From Lytechinus variegatus (taxonomy: Eukaryota; Echinodermata; Echinoidea; Temnopleuroida; Toxopneustidae): a stretch of 64,000 bases of DNA. Positions 44,701-57,047 of this stretch are shown here, one piece after another (the stretch's first letter is position 1; each line of letters starts with the position of its first letter). The translations under genes were made by a program, and so were the position numbers. Location of the stretch: the NCBI RefSeq assembly GCF_018143015.1, contig NC_054757.1:912501-976500 (forward strand), given 5' to 3'. The notes below the pieces were generated by a model, which worked only from the letters and a program-made list of their open reading frames with translations, did not search any database and was not told where the DNA came from.

Positions 44701-47119
44701 GTATTATGACTGGCGACCCTCATCCATTATTATGACTGGCGAACCCTTTCTCCTATTATAACTGGCGACCCTCATTCCTTATTATGACTGGCGAACCCTT
44801 TCTACTATTATGAATAGCGACCCTCATCTACCATTATGACTGGCGAACCCCTTCTACTATTATGAATAGCGACTCTCATCTACCATTATGACTGGCGAAC
44901 CCCTTTTACTATTATGACTGGCGACCCTGATCTATTATTATGACTGGCGAACCCTTTCTACTATTATGAATAGCGACCCTCATCTACCATTATGACTGGC
45001 GAACCCCTTCTACTATTATGAATAGCGACCCTCATCTACCATTATGACTGGCGAACCCCTTCTACTATTATGAATAGCGACCCTCATCTACCATTATGAC
45101 TGGCGAACCCCTTCTACTATTATGAATAGCGACCCTCATCTACCATTATGACTGGCGAACCCCTTCTACTTTTATGATTGGCGAACCCCTTTTAGTATTA
45201 TGACTGGCGACCCTCATCCATTATTATGACTGGCGAACCCTTTCTCCTATTATGACTGGCGACCCTCATCCGTTATTATGACTGGCGACCCTCATCCATT
45301 ATTATGACTGACGAACCCTTTCTCCTATTATGACTGGCGACCCTCATCTACCATTATGACTGGCGAACCCCTTCTACTATTATGAATAGCGACCCTCATC
45401 TACCATTATGACTGGCGAACCCCTTCTACTATTATGAATAGCGACCCTCATCTACCATTATGACTGGCGAACCCCTTCTACTTTTATGATTGGCGAACCC
45501 CTTTTATTATTATGACTGGCGACCCTCATCCATTATTATGACTGGCGACCCTCATCCATTATTATGACTGGCGAACCCTTTCTACTATTATGAATAGCGA
45601 CCCTCATCTACCATTATGACTTGCGAACCCCTTCTACCATTATGACTGGCGAACCCCTTCTACTTTTATGACTGGCGAACCCTTTTTAGTATTATGACTG
45701 GCGACCCTCATCCATTATTATGACTGGCGAACCCTTTCTCCTATTATGACTGGCGACCCTCATTCCTTATTATGACTGGCGAACCCTTTCTACTATTATG
45801 AATAGCGACCCTCATCTACCATTATGACTGGCGAACCCCTTCTACTATTATGAATAGCGACTCTCATCTACCATTATGACTGGCGAACCCCTTTTACTAT
45901 TATGACTGGCGACCCTGATCTATTATTATGACTGGCGAACCCTTTCTACTATTATGAATAGCGACCCTCATCTACCATTATGACTGGCGAACCCCTTCTA
46001 CTATTATGAATAGCGACCCTCATCTACCATTATGACTGGCGAACCCCTTCTACTATTATGAATAGCGACCCTCATCTACCATTATGACTGGCGAACCCCT
46101 TCTACTATTATGAATAGCGACCCTCATCTACCATTATGACTGGCGAACCCCTTCTACTATTATGAATAGCGACCCTCATCTACCATTATGACTGGCGAAC
46201 CCCTTCTACTTTTATGATTGGCGAACCCCTGTTAGTATTATGACTGGCGACCCTCATCCATTATTATGACTGGCGAACCCTTTCTCCTATTATGAATGGC
46301 GACCCTCATCCGTTATTATGACTGGCGACCCTCATCCATTATTATGACTGACGAACCCTTTCTCCTATTATGACTGGCGACCCTCATCTACCATTATGAC
46401 TGGCGAACCCCTTCTACTATTATGAATAGCGACCCTCATCTACCATTATGACTGGCGAACCCCTTCTACTATTATGAATAGCGACCTTCATCTACCATTA
46501 TGACTGGCGAACCCCTTCTACTTTTATGATTGGCGAACCCCTTTTATTATTATGACTGGCGACCCTCATCCATTATTATGACTGGCGACCCTCATCCATT
46601 ATTATGACTGGCGAACCCTTTCTACTATTATGAATAGCGACCCTCATCTACCATTATGACTTGCGAACCCCTTCTACAATTATGACTGGCGAACCCCTTT
46701 TATTATTATGACTGGCGACCCTCATGTATTATTATGACTGACGAACCCCTTCTACTATTATGACTGGCGACCCTCATCACCTATTATGACTGGCGACCCT
46801 TATGATTAATGTAGCCTCTTCCTTTTTATGACTAGCGACCCTTATCTAGTATTATGAATACCGACCCTCGTTGTTGATTATGACTAGCGATCCTTATGAT
46901 CAATTACCCTTATGGTCCATTATGAATAGCGACCCTTATTTTGCATTATGAAAATCGGACCTTATGACCCATGGTCCTTATGACCTTATGACTAGCGACC
47001 CCTTTTGCCTATTATGACTAGCGAGCTTTTGGGTATAGGATTTTACACGTTATGACTAGCGGTCCTTATGACCAGTCAGTATTATGACTTATGGTCCTTA
47101 TGACTGACGGGCTTATCCC
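41770..47119 (-). repeat. Right foldback arm: ~26/52-bp tandem array
   Basis: Same monomer as the left arm, in opposite orientation (plus strand reads TATTATGACTGGCGAACCCC). The marker TGACTGACGAACCC occurs near 42,602, 43,382, 44,317, 45,306 and 46,346, so the higher-order period grows from 780 to about 1,040 in steps near multiples of 52. The outer ~330 bases (from about 46,790) are divergent and mirror the left arm's outer end. It joins the LINE directly at its inner end. Noncoding. Confidence 0.93.
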
Positions 47120-47127
47120 GATGATTT
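47120..47127. repeat. Right target-site duplication GATGATTT
   Basis: Partner of 31,427-31,434. Confidence 0.75.
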
Positions 47128-48380
47128 GATCTCCTTGATGTGACCATGGGGAGCTGTTTTTTTGTCTTTCCTCCTTCTTTCTTCTTCTCTATTAAATTTT
47201 ATTTATTTATTTATTTATTTCATTTCATTTCCAGGCAAGAAAACATGACAGCAATAGAAACATTACAACAGAAATGTAAAATTGAGCACCAGCCAATGCC
47301 TGGGGATCACCTAAAAGAATTGAAAATTCTGTCGAGAGGTTCTCCACATTGGCTGGTGTCTACATGGAATAACACAAAATAGCAATAAATTCAAACATGT
47401 AATTAGAATACTTCTATATAAATTAACATTCAGCGTAATATGAATGGAAAAAACAAGGTTATCAAATTAATACTTAAGAAAAAGAATAAAATGCAGATGG
47501 GTCAAATCAGAAATTAGTTTATCAAATTAGAGACAGAGATGGTAGGTCAATTTATTGAATTTTGAGAGTCTGAAATGAATTGTTGTATATGACATTTGTC
47601 ACGGTTATTTGCGGGTTTAACAAAAAAAAACAGCATAGTAAGTATATAACAAATAATGATTAAAAAACAATCAAGATTCATACCCAAAGTACATGTTTAT
47701 TCAAGGAAACGACTTCTTAGATATCAACTGAATCTAAGCTACCATGTAAAGAAAGGTAAATAAATTAATGTGTAACAGAAAAAATTAAACCGTATGACGA
47801 ATGGGAAAGTATGGCAAAGCATTAGAAAATCAAATACTCATAAATGAAACACACATTCAAAGCATTGGTCTGATGTGACATAAACTAAGTTGAGAGTTTT
47901 ACACGAAAAGGGGAATGGTAATTAATTAATTATATGAAGGTGTAATAGAATTTCAGTTGATTGAAATAGATGTATGGTTAATTATTAGGAAACCAAATAG
48001 TTAATCAAAGTACAAACAAGATCGAGTGTGACTTATTAAATGTAAAAAAAGTAACAAAAATAGTAACAAATAGATGCTTATTTAGCGCATTATCTTTATG
48101 AGCAATACACACAAGTACTTTAGTCTTATAACAGTAAATGTTACATGGTAAGTTAACAACAAGCTAATATCATAATACACCTTTCTAAAACAAAATAATT
48201 TACATGAGACCAAGTATGTTTTTAACGGTTTTGCAAGGAATACTTAAGTGATGACGATTAAACAATTTATACGATATTACAGGTGCTGCTGACTCTATTT
48301 ACTTGAAAATAAATATAGCCTTTCATGGGGGAAGACCTTCATACATAAAATAAAGATACTTTGGTCGGGACTTGTGTGTC
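47128..48380. other. Intergenic between foldback element and SNRPC
   Basis: AT-rich. A small hairpin (CACCAGCCAATG at 47,288 and CATTGGCTGGTGTC at 47,349) follows an (ATTT)n run. No gene recognised. Confidence 0.4.
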
Positions 48381-48599
48381 TGTACGTGCTTGGTCAGATC
48401 GGATACGAGGCACATATTTTTCAGCACGAGCAAGATTAGATTTCAATTTCTTTTTGCTCTATGTTTAGTACCATAGCTATATTACACGCCGATATCTATC
48501 TCGACGACTTTGTGACTTTAACTTGGATTTGGAGACTGGAAAATCTCATATATCTTCGAATTTTTAATACCGTTTCGCTGAATTAAAACATATTTGAAC
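48381..48599 (+). promoter_or_regulatory. Probable SNRPC promoter / 5' UTR
   Basis: The ~220 bases ahead of the SNRPC start codon must include the 5' UTR, since only eight coding bases precede the first donor. GC content is somewhat higher than the flanks. No TATA box or initiator could be assigned with confidence. Confidence 0.35.
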
Positions 48600-48607
48600 A
48601 TGCCTAA
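48600..48607 (+). CDS. SNRPC: SNRPC coding exon 1 (8 bp coding)
   Basis: ATGCCTAA before donor GTAAGT; encodes Met-Pro and two bases of Lys3. Chosen because the first base of the next exon completes AAA and continues with YYCDYCD. Intron 1 is about 3.7 kb. Confidence 0.88.
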
Positions 48608-51600
48608 GTAAGTTTTCGACAGATTTCTTTTTAATTGGTCGTAGAATCTTAATTAGAACGGTTTTCCCTTCGTGTTCGAAGTGAATGTGTGCGTGTCTGT
48701 GTAACTGAGTGTGGCGCTGTGTCTAGGCTATGTCTGACTGCTGTGGCGCTGTGCCTGACTACGTGAGTGAGTGACTGGGAAGTTAAGCGGCGGCGGAGCT
48801 GGCCCTTAAAGTCTTAGCCAGTCAAGGGCACTCACACGTATTGCGAGGGCAGGTGTTGTTGTTGTTTGTTGAAAATTAATGGCGACCAGTCATATTTGAC
48901 TATTATCGCCAACTCGTTAGGCCAATATTATTTCTTTACTTTTTTCGATGTGTCTTTAAAAAATCGTTCCTCTCCTTTTTTTTTCTTTTCTTTTTTATTA
49001 TTATTAATCATAAAGACCATCGTATCTTACACTACAGGTTACCGCATGATCCCGTCCTTTCTAACGACACCGTCCAGACATCGTCCTGTCTCTCCGGTGT
49101 AGACAGGGGGCTCCCTTTGGGATACAAGTCTTGAAACTCAAAAAAGAAATAGAAATAAAAATGATAGAGTCTTTTCCCGTGAAATGATCTCGCATATACC
49201 AATCAAATACATGTATGTCTGTTTTGTTTTGTATAAAAATGATAAAATTTGATATGGGGAGGTTAGGATGATTCAAAATTTATGGGGCATCCAAAATAAG
49301 GGCTTTAATAAATGGAATGGTGCATTGTTAAATCAAGGTTGTAAGTTAGGTGAACATGGAATTAGTAAATAACCTACATATATATACACACATGCATATA
49401 CATATTCTTTTTCCTTTCCTTCCATTTCTTCATTTTTATTATTTTCCTTTCATTTATTCTCCTCTTCCTTCCATTCTTTTTGTAACGGTATGCTATAGAG
49501 TATAGTTTATGCTAACCTCGCACTATACATGCAAGAACCCGGGGGGGGGGGGCACTCGACCAAAAAAGTGGTAGGGGCGTGCCGCGGGCGAGAAAAAAAA
49601 CGGGGGCCTTCAGTAGAGGCGCACGGCCAACATGGGAGACTCTCTCCAATAGGGGAGACAATCTCCCATATTGGAGACTTCCTTTGCAAAAGGTCAAAAG
49701 AAACAACACCAACAAAAGCATGATTTTTTCCACCCAAAATTTTGTGTCACTGAGGTCAGAAGCCCATTTGTTTCGTGTGTGATTGACAACAAAAATCCTT
49801 ATCAAAACAAAAGTAGACGGTGAATTTTTAAAGTAGACGGTGAAAAGGGGTAATTTTTCATGAGGAATCTGCTTAACACATTTTTATTTGCCGCCAAGGT
49901 AATCCTCTTGCCGCAAATGTAAACAAAGGAAATTAGTCTCCAAAACTGGAGACTGACTCTGGAATTGGATACCCAAATTCTTTACAAAAGTCTCTGATAT
50001 TGGAGATAATTTCACACATTGGAGACAGTCTCCAATATTGGCCGTGCGCCTCTACTGGCCTTGGAGCGGGCTTATTGTAAAAAGGAGGGTCCTCGGAACG
50101 GGCTTCGGAACTACAATTTTGTGAAAACGGGGGTCCTTTGAACGGATCGCCAGTGTGTGAGTACATGGGTATGCACCCCTATGGAACGCGTATGCGTGCA
50201 TGATGCAGCAAGCGTGGCCTCCGCCGGGTGCGCTCGCCCATAGACGATGGTCGGACAGCACTCGGCGGCCGCTTTTCACCAAAATTGCAGCAGATCATTG
50301 CGACCAGAACGGCGTAAAAAAAATATGCGAAGCTTTGGAGTGGATATCTTTCTTCTTTTTTCTCGATAAGAACATAATGCTATTCCTTCGAGCGGCTTTG
50401 TTTTTTTTTTCTCGATAAGACAAAAATGCTATGCCTTGGAACGGAAATTTGGGTGTAAAAATGGGGGTCCCCTCCGCGGCACATACCCACTATGCATTAT
50501 ATACTGAGTGCCCCCCCGGGGTACGAACGTGTTTATGCAATTTTAATGTTAGCCAAAACTCATTCCGCTACTCACCATCACCAGTGCCTTTTCTGGTGAA
50601 AAGCATTCCATTTTTAATAAAACCGAGTACCGGTACCGTATTTAAATTATTTTTTAATATAAAAACATAAAAAGAGCAAAATCGCATACCTACAGTGTAG
50701 GCCTGGAAAGTGGCTTCGCATGTCTCTTCCACGGAAAGAAAAGGAAGGCCATATTCTCATGATTGTTTGATAAAACAGAGTCAGAGATGCCAATATGCAA
50801 TAACTTAAAAAACATACTTTTTATATTATTCTTGCTGATGTCTGATAATACTTTTTAGAAAATTTTCAAAGCAATGACAGATTAAACAAAAAAGATAAAA
50901 TTCTATGTACCTTGAACGAATTACGCAAGTGCTACCGGTCGTTTGTCGATAAACATTCCACCAAAGTCTTTACAGTAAAAAAGATTGAACACTTTGCCGA
51001 CTTCATGTAATGCTTTGCATTGATTTACGTGTAGTTTTTGTGCCTAGTCTTTCCCTTGTAGTGTCTTTGATATGAAGATAAATCGCGATAAAATGGGCGA
51101 ATTTCTGCATGGTTTCAGACTATTGTCTAGCTGGCGATTGATCCAATGATTCATCTCCATGACAAAAATATGTTCATGTGGAGAGAATCGACTGATGGAT
51201 TGACTGCCGTGAAAAAGAGTGCATCAAATAATAGTTACTTGTTTACAGACTATAACACAATGAACCAGGGCAAGAATTGAATTGAAGTAAAATTAGAAAA
51301 TCCTACTTCCAAAGTTGAATTTCCATAATATAAAGTTTGAATACAAATGTCAAATATATATGCGCTTAAGCTAGGATAAAAAGAATACTTAACATTTTCA
51401 CCTTAGGCTTACATGTAGTCTACATAGCACTTAAGCTAAGTGATAGTAGTTGCAGTAAAACACTAATTTTGTGAGAAAGTCTGTAAAACAAAGGTTAAGT
51501 ATGACTATATCACTGTGGATCTAGATCTGGTACAGTTACGTAAACTGAACTTTGTGTAATCATAAAATCTAAGCTGAAATACGATCACACTGAAGATCGC

Positions 51601-54600
51601 CAACACAGATAGGCACACGTGGGACATTGTATTATTATTGCTGGAATAAAGACCAGACGGAAGTGACCGCATTTTGCTTATTTCTCAGCAATTACACAAT
51701 TTCTTCCAGAATCCTTTGGCACATATTTTTTATTCATACAAACAGACACTTGGGTGGTCAACTGGTCATTATATTAGATTCTGTAAAAAGTCATTTTGAG
51801 ATCATTACCAAAACTGGAATTTATCTTTAATTGTTATTTCGCTACTGTTACAACTGTTTGTCTGAACACCAGAATTGGAAACCTGTTCTTTTCAGATGGC
51901 ATCAGATGGATTCTGATGTTGTAGAATCCTTGAATGAGGTCTATGTAAAACATAGATTTATGTAAATTGTATTCTAGGTTGCACTGCATAGTCCTGAACA
52001 TTCATGTTTCCTTCTATATATTCTTTGTTAGATGGAAAAGGAAAATGAAAATATTATTGGTGAAGAAATGTTTCAATAAACTTTATTGAAAGTCCTGAGT
52101 GGGATTGCTACTTTTAAAGTTCTGAAAACAACTGCATTAAATTGCCAATTCTGACAATTCAAAAAGAGCATGTTTGAATTTCAAAAAGTAAAAAACAAAT
52201 CAATTCTTTTCCTAGTTCATCTGCAAATTTCTTCACCCATTGTTAACCACCATGCATGTACCTTTAAAGCTCATAAAAATATTCTTTTTTTATCTTACAG
52301 ATACTATTGTGACTACTGTGACACATATCTCACACATGACTCGGTAAGTCCTATGATTCACTGTGTTTCAGATGGAAAAGTTTGTCTTGTTTGTTGCTTT
52401 TCAAACTGACTGAGAACAACTGAAAATGTCAATTATGTAATCTATCATTTAATTTCTGAGTCAAACTTCAAGATGAATATCTTTTTATGCATTTGAGAGA
52501 AAAATGAATCTTGTTCACATAAGCTACATGTATTTAGCTATTGGAAAGTATTTGGTATTGGGGCAAGATGGAGAAAACTGGAAGGAAATTATAGTATCTG
52601 AATAAGCTGGCTATATGATGAAACATAAAAACTCTAAATAATGTGAGGAAGGGAAGAACAGTAAGGAGAAGAAGGATGAGAGGGAAGTATAAGGGAAAAG
52701 GAAGAAAGGATGGGGATGAGATGGAAGTAAAAGGAAGAAGGAGAGAAAGGAAGGAAGGGAGGGAGGGAGGAAAGACAGGAGACAGAGAAGGTGGAGAATG
52801 AATGGGATGAGAAGAGAGAAGGAAAAGGAAACAAAAAGTGGAGTATGAGGTAGAGCAGAAGAGCGAGGAGGTTGGAAAGAGAGAATGGACACACAAAGTG
52901 CTGATTTAATATTTTCTATCTTTATTATTTATAGCCGTCAGTAAGAAAGACACACTGCAATGGAAGGAAACACAAAGAGAATGTAAGGATATACTATCAG
53001 AAATGGATGGAGGAGCAAGCACAGTCTCTCATTGATAAAACAAGTAAGTACAGGGCTTAAACATTATTTTTAGGGGGGGGGCCTTTTGAATCTATGCTCG
53101 CAGGATTCCTCAAATCACTAGTTTTCAAACCAAAGACAGTCTAATTAAGACAAACTAAGCAGTTTCATCAATGAATTTAATTTTTGTTTTTGATGGGCCT
53201 TACAATGATATAAATCTTTTATCTACAGTATATTGTAGTAATAGTAGTTACAGTTGTAGATGTGACTTCATTTTTAAAAATGAATTATAATCATTTAGTT
53301 GACCTTGTCATGATGAACATTAGTTCCATCTCTACATGTGAATTGTATATCTTTCTGTATTTCTTCCTTTCGATCAGCAACTTATTTCTTCCTCATTTAA
53401 AGCTGAGTACCTGTAATTGCAACAAAAACGCTTGAATGAGAAAGTGTTTGTAATCAAGCTTAATTGCCACCAAATCATTGTTGATCTAGATCTGATTCAT
53501 TTACAATTGAAAGGTGACCAGACTGAAGATCAATAACATAGATAAGCACATGTGGGGCAGTGCATTATAGTTTGAAAAAAAGTCCAAACACCTGGCTGGA
53601 ATGTCTTGTTTAGTTTGCTCATTTCTCAGCGATTATGCATAATTTTCTACCAAAGTTAGCGGCCACATACAGTACCAGACACTTTTGATGTTCATTTTAT
53701 TGGCTTCTGTTTTAACTCATTTTGAGATTATTACCACCCCAACAAAAAGTTGAATTGAATAAAAAGAGAAAAATCCAACAGGCATAACACTGAAAATTTC
53801 ATTAAAATCGGATGTAAAATAAGAAAGTTATGACATTTTAAAGTTTCGCTTTAATTTCACAAAACAGTTACACGCACATCCTGGCTGGTATGCAAATGAG
53901 GAGACTATGATGTCATCCACTCACTACATGTATTTCTTTTGTATTTGATTATATGAAATATGAAATATTGTATAATTCAAACAATATAAAACAAAAGAAA
54001 TAGTGAGTGATGGACATCATCGACTGACTCACCTAGTAGTGCATATCACTGTTTTGTGAAAAAAAAGCGACACTTTAAAATGTCAACTTATTTTACATTC
54101 TATTTTGATGAAATTTTTAGCACTATGCTCGTTTTATTTGTCTCTATTTACTCAAGTCGGCATTCTCCTAGGGTGGACTTGACCTTTAAGTTTAACATAT
54201 TTTCATACTTTGTCTTTCTCAGCTGCTGCATTCCAGGCTGGTAAAATTGCACACAATCCATTCTCCAACAACAGTGGTCCTCCAGGCTCAGGACCCCCGG
54301 GCCCTGGTGGGCCCCCTGGACCCCCTGGTACAGGAGTCCGTGTACCCCCTCCTAATAACTACAATCCCAATGGACCATTCCCCGGTGGTCCTATGCCACC
54401 CGGCGCAGGTCTAATGAGACCCCCTCATCCCAGAGGACCTCCTGGTTTCATCATGGGTGGACCTAGACCTGGACCCTGTAAGTACTTGTCTTTGTTTTTT
54501 GCTAAAGTGACATCAACGAAACTGACTCCAAACCGACCGATGGTATCTCATCGGTAATAACGTAATAGATTATGATCAGTCTAAGGTTGGTTTGCTGATG

Positions 54601-55708
54601 TGACCGTGTACATAAAGAGAAACGGTCGTGCTACACTCACACCAACAAAACTGATTCCAAACCGACAGATGGTATCTCATTGGAAATCAAATCATGAATG
54701 AAGTCAGTCTGAAGTCAGTTTTGCCTAATTATACTGCAAATGTTATGTTGTCAGGGAAAAAAGGAATTGTCAAAATGTTATTCCAGGAATTAAATCTATT
54801 TGTTACAGCCTGTCTAATGCTTTTGAAGAGGATCAGTGCTATGAATTATACTTAGTATCTAGTACAATCTCTCTCTTCTGATTCTATTTTTATTTAAGAA
54901 TGACCATTTGGGCATTTACCTTGCAAAGTACTTTGATAAAAGAGGTCATTATATCAAAATTGTAGTGTTAAGCATGGAATATTCTTGTTATTGCTATAGC
55001 AGAGGCATAATATTTGAATGCTGATCCCCCCTGTAAAGTATGCAAGCAAAGTGGGAATATATGGAAGGTGATGACACTTATCGACAGGGGATCATATATC
55101 AACTTGTTCACATGGGGGAGGGGGCTCTTTTGAGCATTTTGAGGTCAAAATCACCCCAAGCCCCCATGTAACTTTTTTAAAGGATCATGGGGCTTGTTAT
55201 GATTATATTTCATAATTGTATTTTTTCATGCAGTGTGGAAGAGTGTGGTGTAGAAGTTCTAACTCTCGCCATGTGTTCGAATCCCACCGCGGTCTAGTGT
55301 CCTTTGGCAAGGCATTAATCCACACTTTGCCACTCTCGACCCAGGTGCTAAATGGGTACCCGGTAGGATGGGAAAGATATTGTATGTTTGATTTTACCAG
55401 TGCCATAATGAGGCTGCGATGAATGCAAGGAATGCTCCCTAGGGAGTAGAAATTGTGCACTTTTCATGCGGGATTGAAATGAATCCAATGACCAGGGTAA
55501 TAGTATGCTGTGACATGCTTAATCACACAAAAAGAATCAGCCCCATTTTCCATCACTAAGCTTTCTGTCGCGGGGGGCCCTGTGTATGAAAATGTACTGC
55601 AGTTGCAGATTTCGATTTTACACCCTCAATATCTTTTGTTATTTCTCATCTATTTTCTTCTGTGTTTGTGTTTTTCTTGCAGTAATGAGACCGATGGGAC
55701 CGTTATGA
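48600..55708 (+). CDS. SNRPC: SNRPC, U1 snRNP protein C (complete)
   Basis: Coding exons are 48600-48607, 52301-52343, 52935-53043, 54223-54477 and 55683-55708; junctions are GT-AG and phases join to 146 residues. The protein opens [17 protein letters not shown], then [17 protein letters not shown], giving the U1C-type zinc finger with ligands C6, C9, H24 and H30 at the same positions as in human. A helix follows ([17 protein letters not shown]), then a Pro/Gly-rich tail (about 60-146) ending LMRPMGPL. U1C is a core U1 snRNP protein in the nucleus; its finger stabilises pairing between U1 snRNA and the 5' splice site. The tail is shorter than in human (159 residues) and richer in glycine than methionine. 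The start is fixed by family conservation of MPK and by the donor AA|GTAAGT. Confidence 0.95.
48608..52300 (+). other. SNRPC intron 1
   Basis: The 3.7 kb intron holds the inverted-end element at 49,538-50,521; the rest is AT-rich with no exon recognised. Confidence 0.8.
49538..50521. mobile_element. Element with CCCGGGGGGG..CACTC ends (~1 kb)
   Basis: The left end CCCGGGG(n)CACTC and the right end GAGTGCCCCCCCGGGG are inverted. Inside, a second inverted pair (GAGGCGCACGGCCAACATGG near 49,616 and TATTGGCCGTGCGCCTCTAC near 50,036), with GGAGACT/AGTCTCC words, forms inner arms. No coding capacity. It lies in SNRPC intron 1. Confidence 0.7.
52301..52343 (+). CDS. SNRPC: SNRPC coding exon 2
   Basis: Acceptor TTATCTTACAG, donor TCG|GTAAGT. 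Encodes [14 protein letters not shown], with zinc ligands C6 and C9. Confidence 0.96.
52620..52900 (+). repeat. Purine-rich tract in SNRPC intron 2
   Basis: GAAGGAAGGGAGGGAGG-type sequence, about 280 bases, ending 35 bases upstream of exon 3. The opposite-strand Phe/Ser/Pro frames are artefacts. Confidence 0.88.
52935..53043 (+). CDS. SNRPC: SNRPC coding exon 3
   Basis: Acceptor TTATTTATAG, donor ACAA|GTAAGT. Encodes the second half of the finger (H24, H30) and the following helix. Confidence 0.96.
53750..54170. mobile_element. Foldback MITE in SNRPC intron 3
   Basis: Left-arm words TGAAAATTTCATTAAAATCGG, AAGTTTCGCTTT and CACAAAACAGT reappear as reverse complements at the right (ACTGTTTTGTG, AAAGCGACACTTT, TATTTTGATGAAATTTTTAGC). 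The centre near 53,960 is AT-rich. The right arm stops about 60 bases before exon 4. Confidence 0.72.
54223..54477 (+). CDS. SNRPC: SNRPC coding exon 4
   Basis: Acceptor TTTCTCAG, donor CCCT|GTAAGT. Encodes [14 protein letters not shown] and most of the Pro/Gly tail. It is GC-rich against the AT-rich introns. Confidence 0.94.
54505..54725 (+). repeat. Two-copy direct repeat (~130 bp) in SNRPC intron 4
   Basis: AACTGACTCCAAACCGACCG..ATGGTATCTCAT near 54,520 recurs as AACTGATTCCAAACCGACAG..ATGGTATCTCAT near 54,648, followed in both by a CAGTCTAAGG/CAGTCTGAAG block. It begins about 30 bases past the exon 4 donor. Confidence 0.75.
55225..55505 (+). mobile_element. tRNA-derived SINE in SNRPC intron 4
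   Basis: Starts with GTGGAAGAGTGTGGTGTAGA (head), has the B-box-like GTTCGAATCCCACCGC, the body AATGGGTACCCGGTAGGATGG, and ends near CCAGGGTAATAGTATG. Sense to SNRPC. No acceptor-stem pairing. Confidence 0.78.
55683..55708 (+). CDS. SNRPC: SNRPC coding exon 5 (terminal)
   Basis: Acceptor TTTTCTTGCAG. Encodes LMRPMGPL, then TGA at 55,706-55,708. Confidence 0.88.
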
Positions 55709-55904
55709 TCAACCCCGCACAGACCGCTGCTCCCCTGTACATAGCCCATCAATGTTTTTAAAGTCAATAAGGCAAGGCCAGAACAATCTGAAAGATATGT
55801 GGAATACCCATTTCATTGTTCAGTGCCATTTGGAACTTTGAAACTCTTCTTCATAATGATATTTGTGAATGATGATATTGTCAAATCTGCTTTTAAGAAC
55901 ACCA

Positions 55905-56040
55905 GGGCCCTGTTGCATAAAAGTGACTATGAAGGTAACTTTGCCATTGAATGGTATCTACCATGGTAACAATGTTAATCAGCCAATCAAGGATTTTAGG
56001 GAAGTTACCATCGTACTAGCTTCTGTTTATAATACTCTTT
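55905..56040. repeat. GGTAAC-type MITE fragment
   Basis: GGGCCCTGTTGCATAAAAG start followed by GAAGGTAACTTTGCCATTG and AGTTACCATCG. Shares the GTTGCATAAAAGT end with the element at 59,546-60,214. Confidence 0.5.
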
Positions 56041-57047
56041 GACAACAGTCATGTATAACACACCTCTTATCATCAAAGCTCCTCATACAAAGTGATAGAA
56101 TTGTAATTTTTGGTCTGAAGTATTTATTCCACCAATGATTTTAATTTGTTTTTAATATACCGGTATGTGTTTTTTTGTGTCTTTTTATTGAGCTGTCAGG
56201 ACAAGAAAACTTTGTATCTAAATAAATGAAATGATAGGACATAAATGTAGTTTGGGATAGAGAGAATTTGGGTAGGGGTGCATTATTATCAAAATTATGC
56301 ATGAAATCAAACATGTATTGTATGTATTTAATTTCCCAATATTTTTTTTTGTGAAAATACAGAGATATCAATGGGGATCTTCTGTTGTAGCAAGGGTATT
56401 AGGATTTTCTGTCTTTGTGCAAGGAAGAAAACATTTCAACAATTGAAATTGCATTATGACATTGTCCAGTACACCATACATTTAGTAGGAAGACATTACA
56501 TGTAACTGGAATATTCAATCACCATTCCAGAATATGCATGTTTGATGTACTAAAAATCAAGTAGCATTCAATTCTAGAGTTATGTTTGATCGTTACCCTT
56601 TGGGAAAATATACCAGGATATCTATGCCTTTTTATAATATTGCTAGGGAAGAGTCGTATCAGATCTGTTTCTACTCGGGATTCCGTTGGAGTCTGTCCAG
56701 TAGGAATCTGGTATTTGAGATACATACCACCTGTGTATCTATTTAAAAGAAAGAAAATAAGATCAATCATATTGTTGCAATTGATTTTTATTTGATCACA
56801 ACTCTTTAAAAGACAGGGCCCCTATGTGTATCTTTTTATACTGTAAATCCACTGCTATTTTTTTCTTGAATGAATGTTTGATCTTGTGTAATGTTTATAT
56901 ATGAGGAAGTTTGCCATAATGTTCTGTTAGTTAATAGTTATTTTTTTTCTCCTGTATGATACATGTTGTTATGCTCCACTATGTTGTTTCATTAGTTGAG
57001 GGGGGGGGTGATGATGTTTACCCATCCACGGCTGAGTTCCTGTGATG

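Larger units (their letters stand above)
31435..47119. mobile_element. Giant foldback (TU/FB-like) transposon, 15.7 kb
   Basis: Two long arms of the same tandem repeat in opposite orientation (31,435 to about 36,090 and about 41,770 to 47,119) flank a ~5.7 kb loop. The outermost 27 bases of each end align without gaps when one is reversed: GGGGTCCACCCGCCAGTCAT on the left against GGGATAAGCCCGTCAGTCAT on the right, both followed by AAGGACC. Directly outside is a perfect 8-bp repeat, GATGATTT. Long inverted arms built of tandem short repeats are the defining layout of foldback elements, including the TU family known from sea urchins. The loop holds a decayed LINE with further insertions and no recognisable DNA transposase, so movement would need a trans-acting enzyme. 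Unity of the whole unit is an inference from matching ends plus duplication. Confidence 0.8.

Noticed and set aside
47140-47382. 80-codon frame upstream of SNRPC
   Set aside because: It starts in a (T)n/(ATTT)n run and covers a small hairpin; no conserved motif and not spliced to SNRPC as far as can be seen.
52534-52896. Minus-strand open frames opposite SNRPC intron 2
   Set aside because: Read through a purine-rich tract; no family resemblance.
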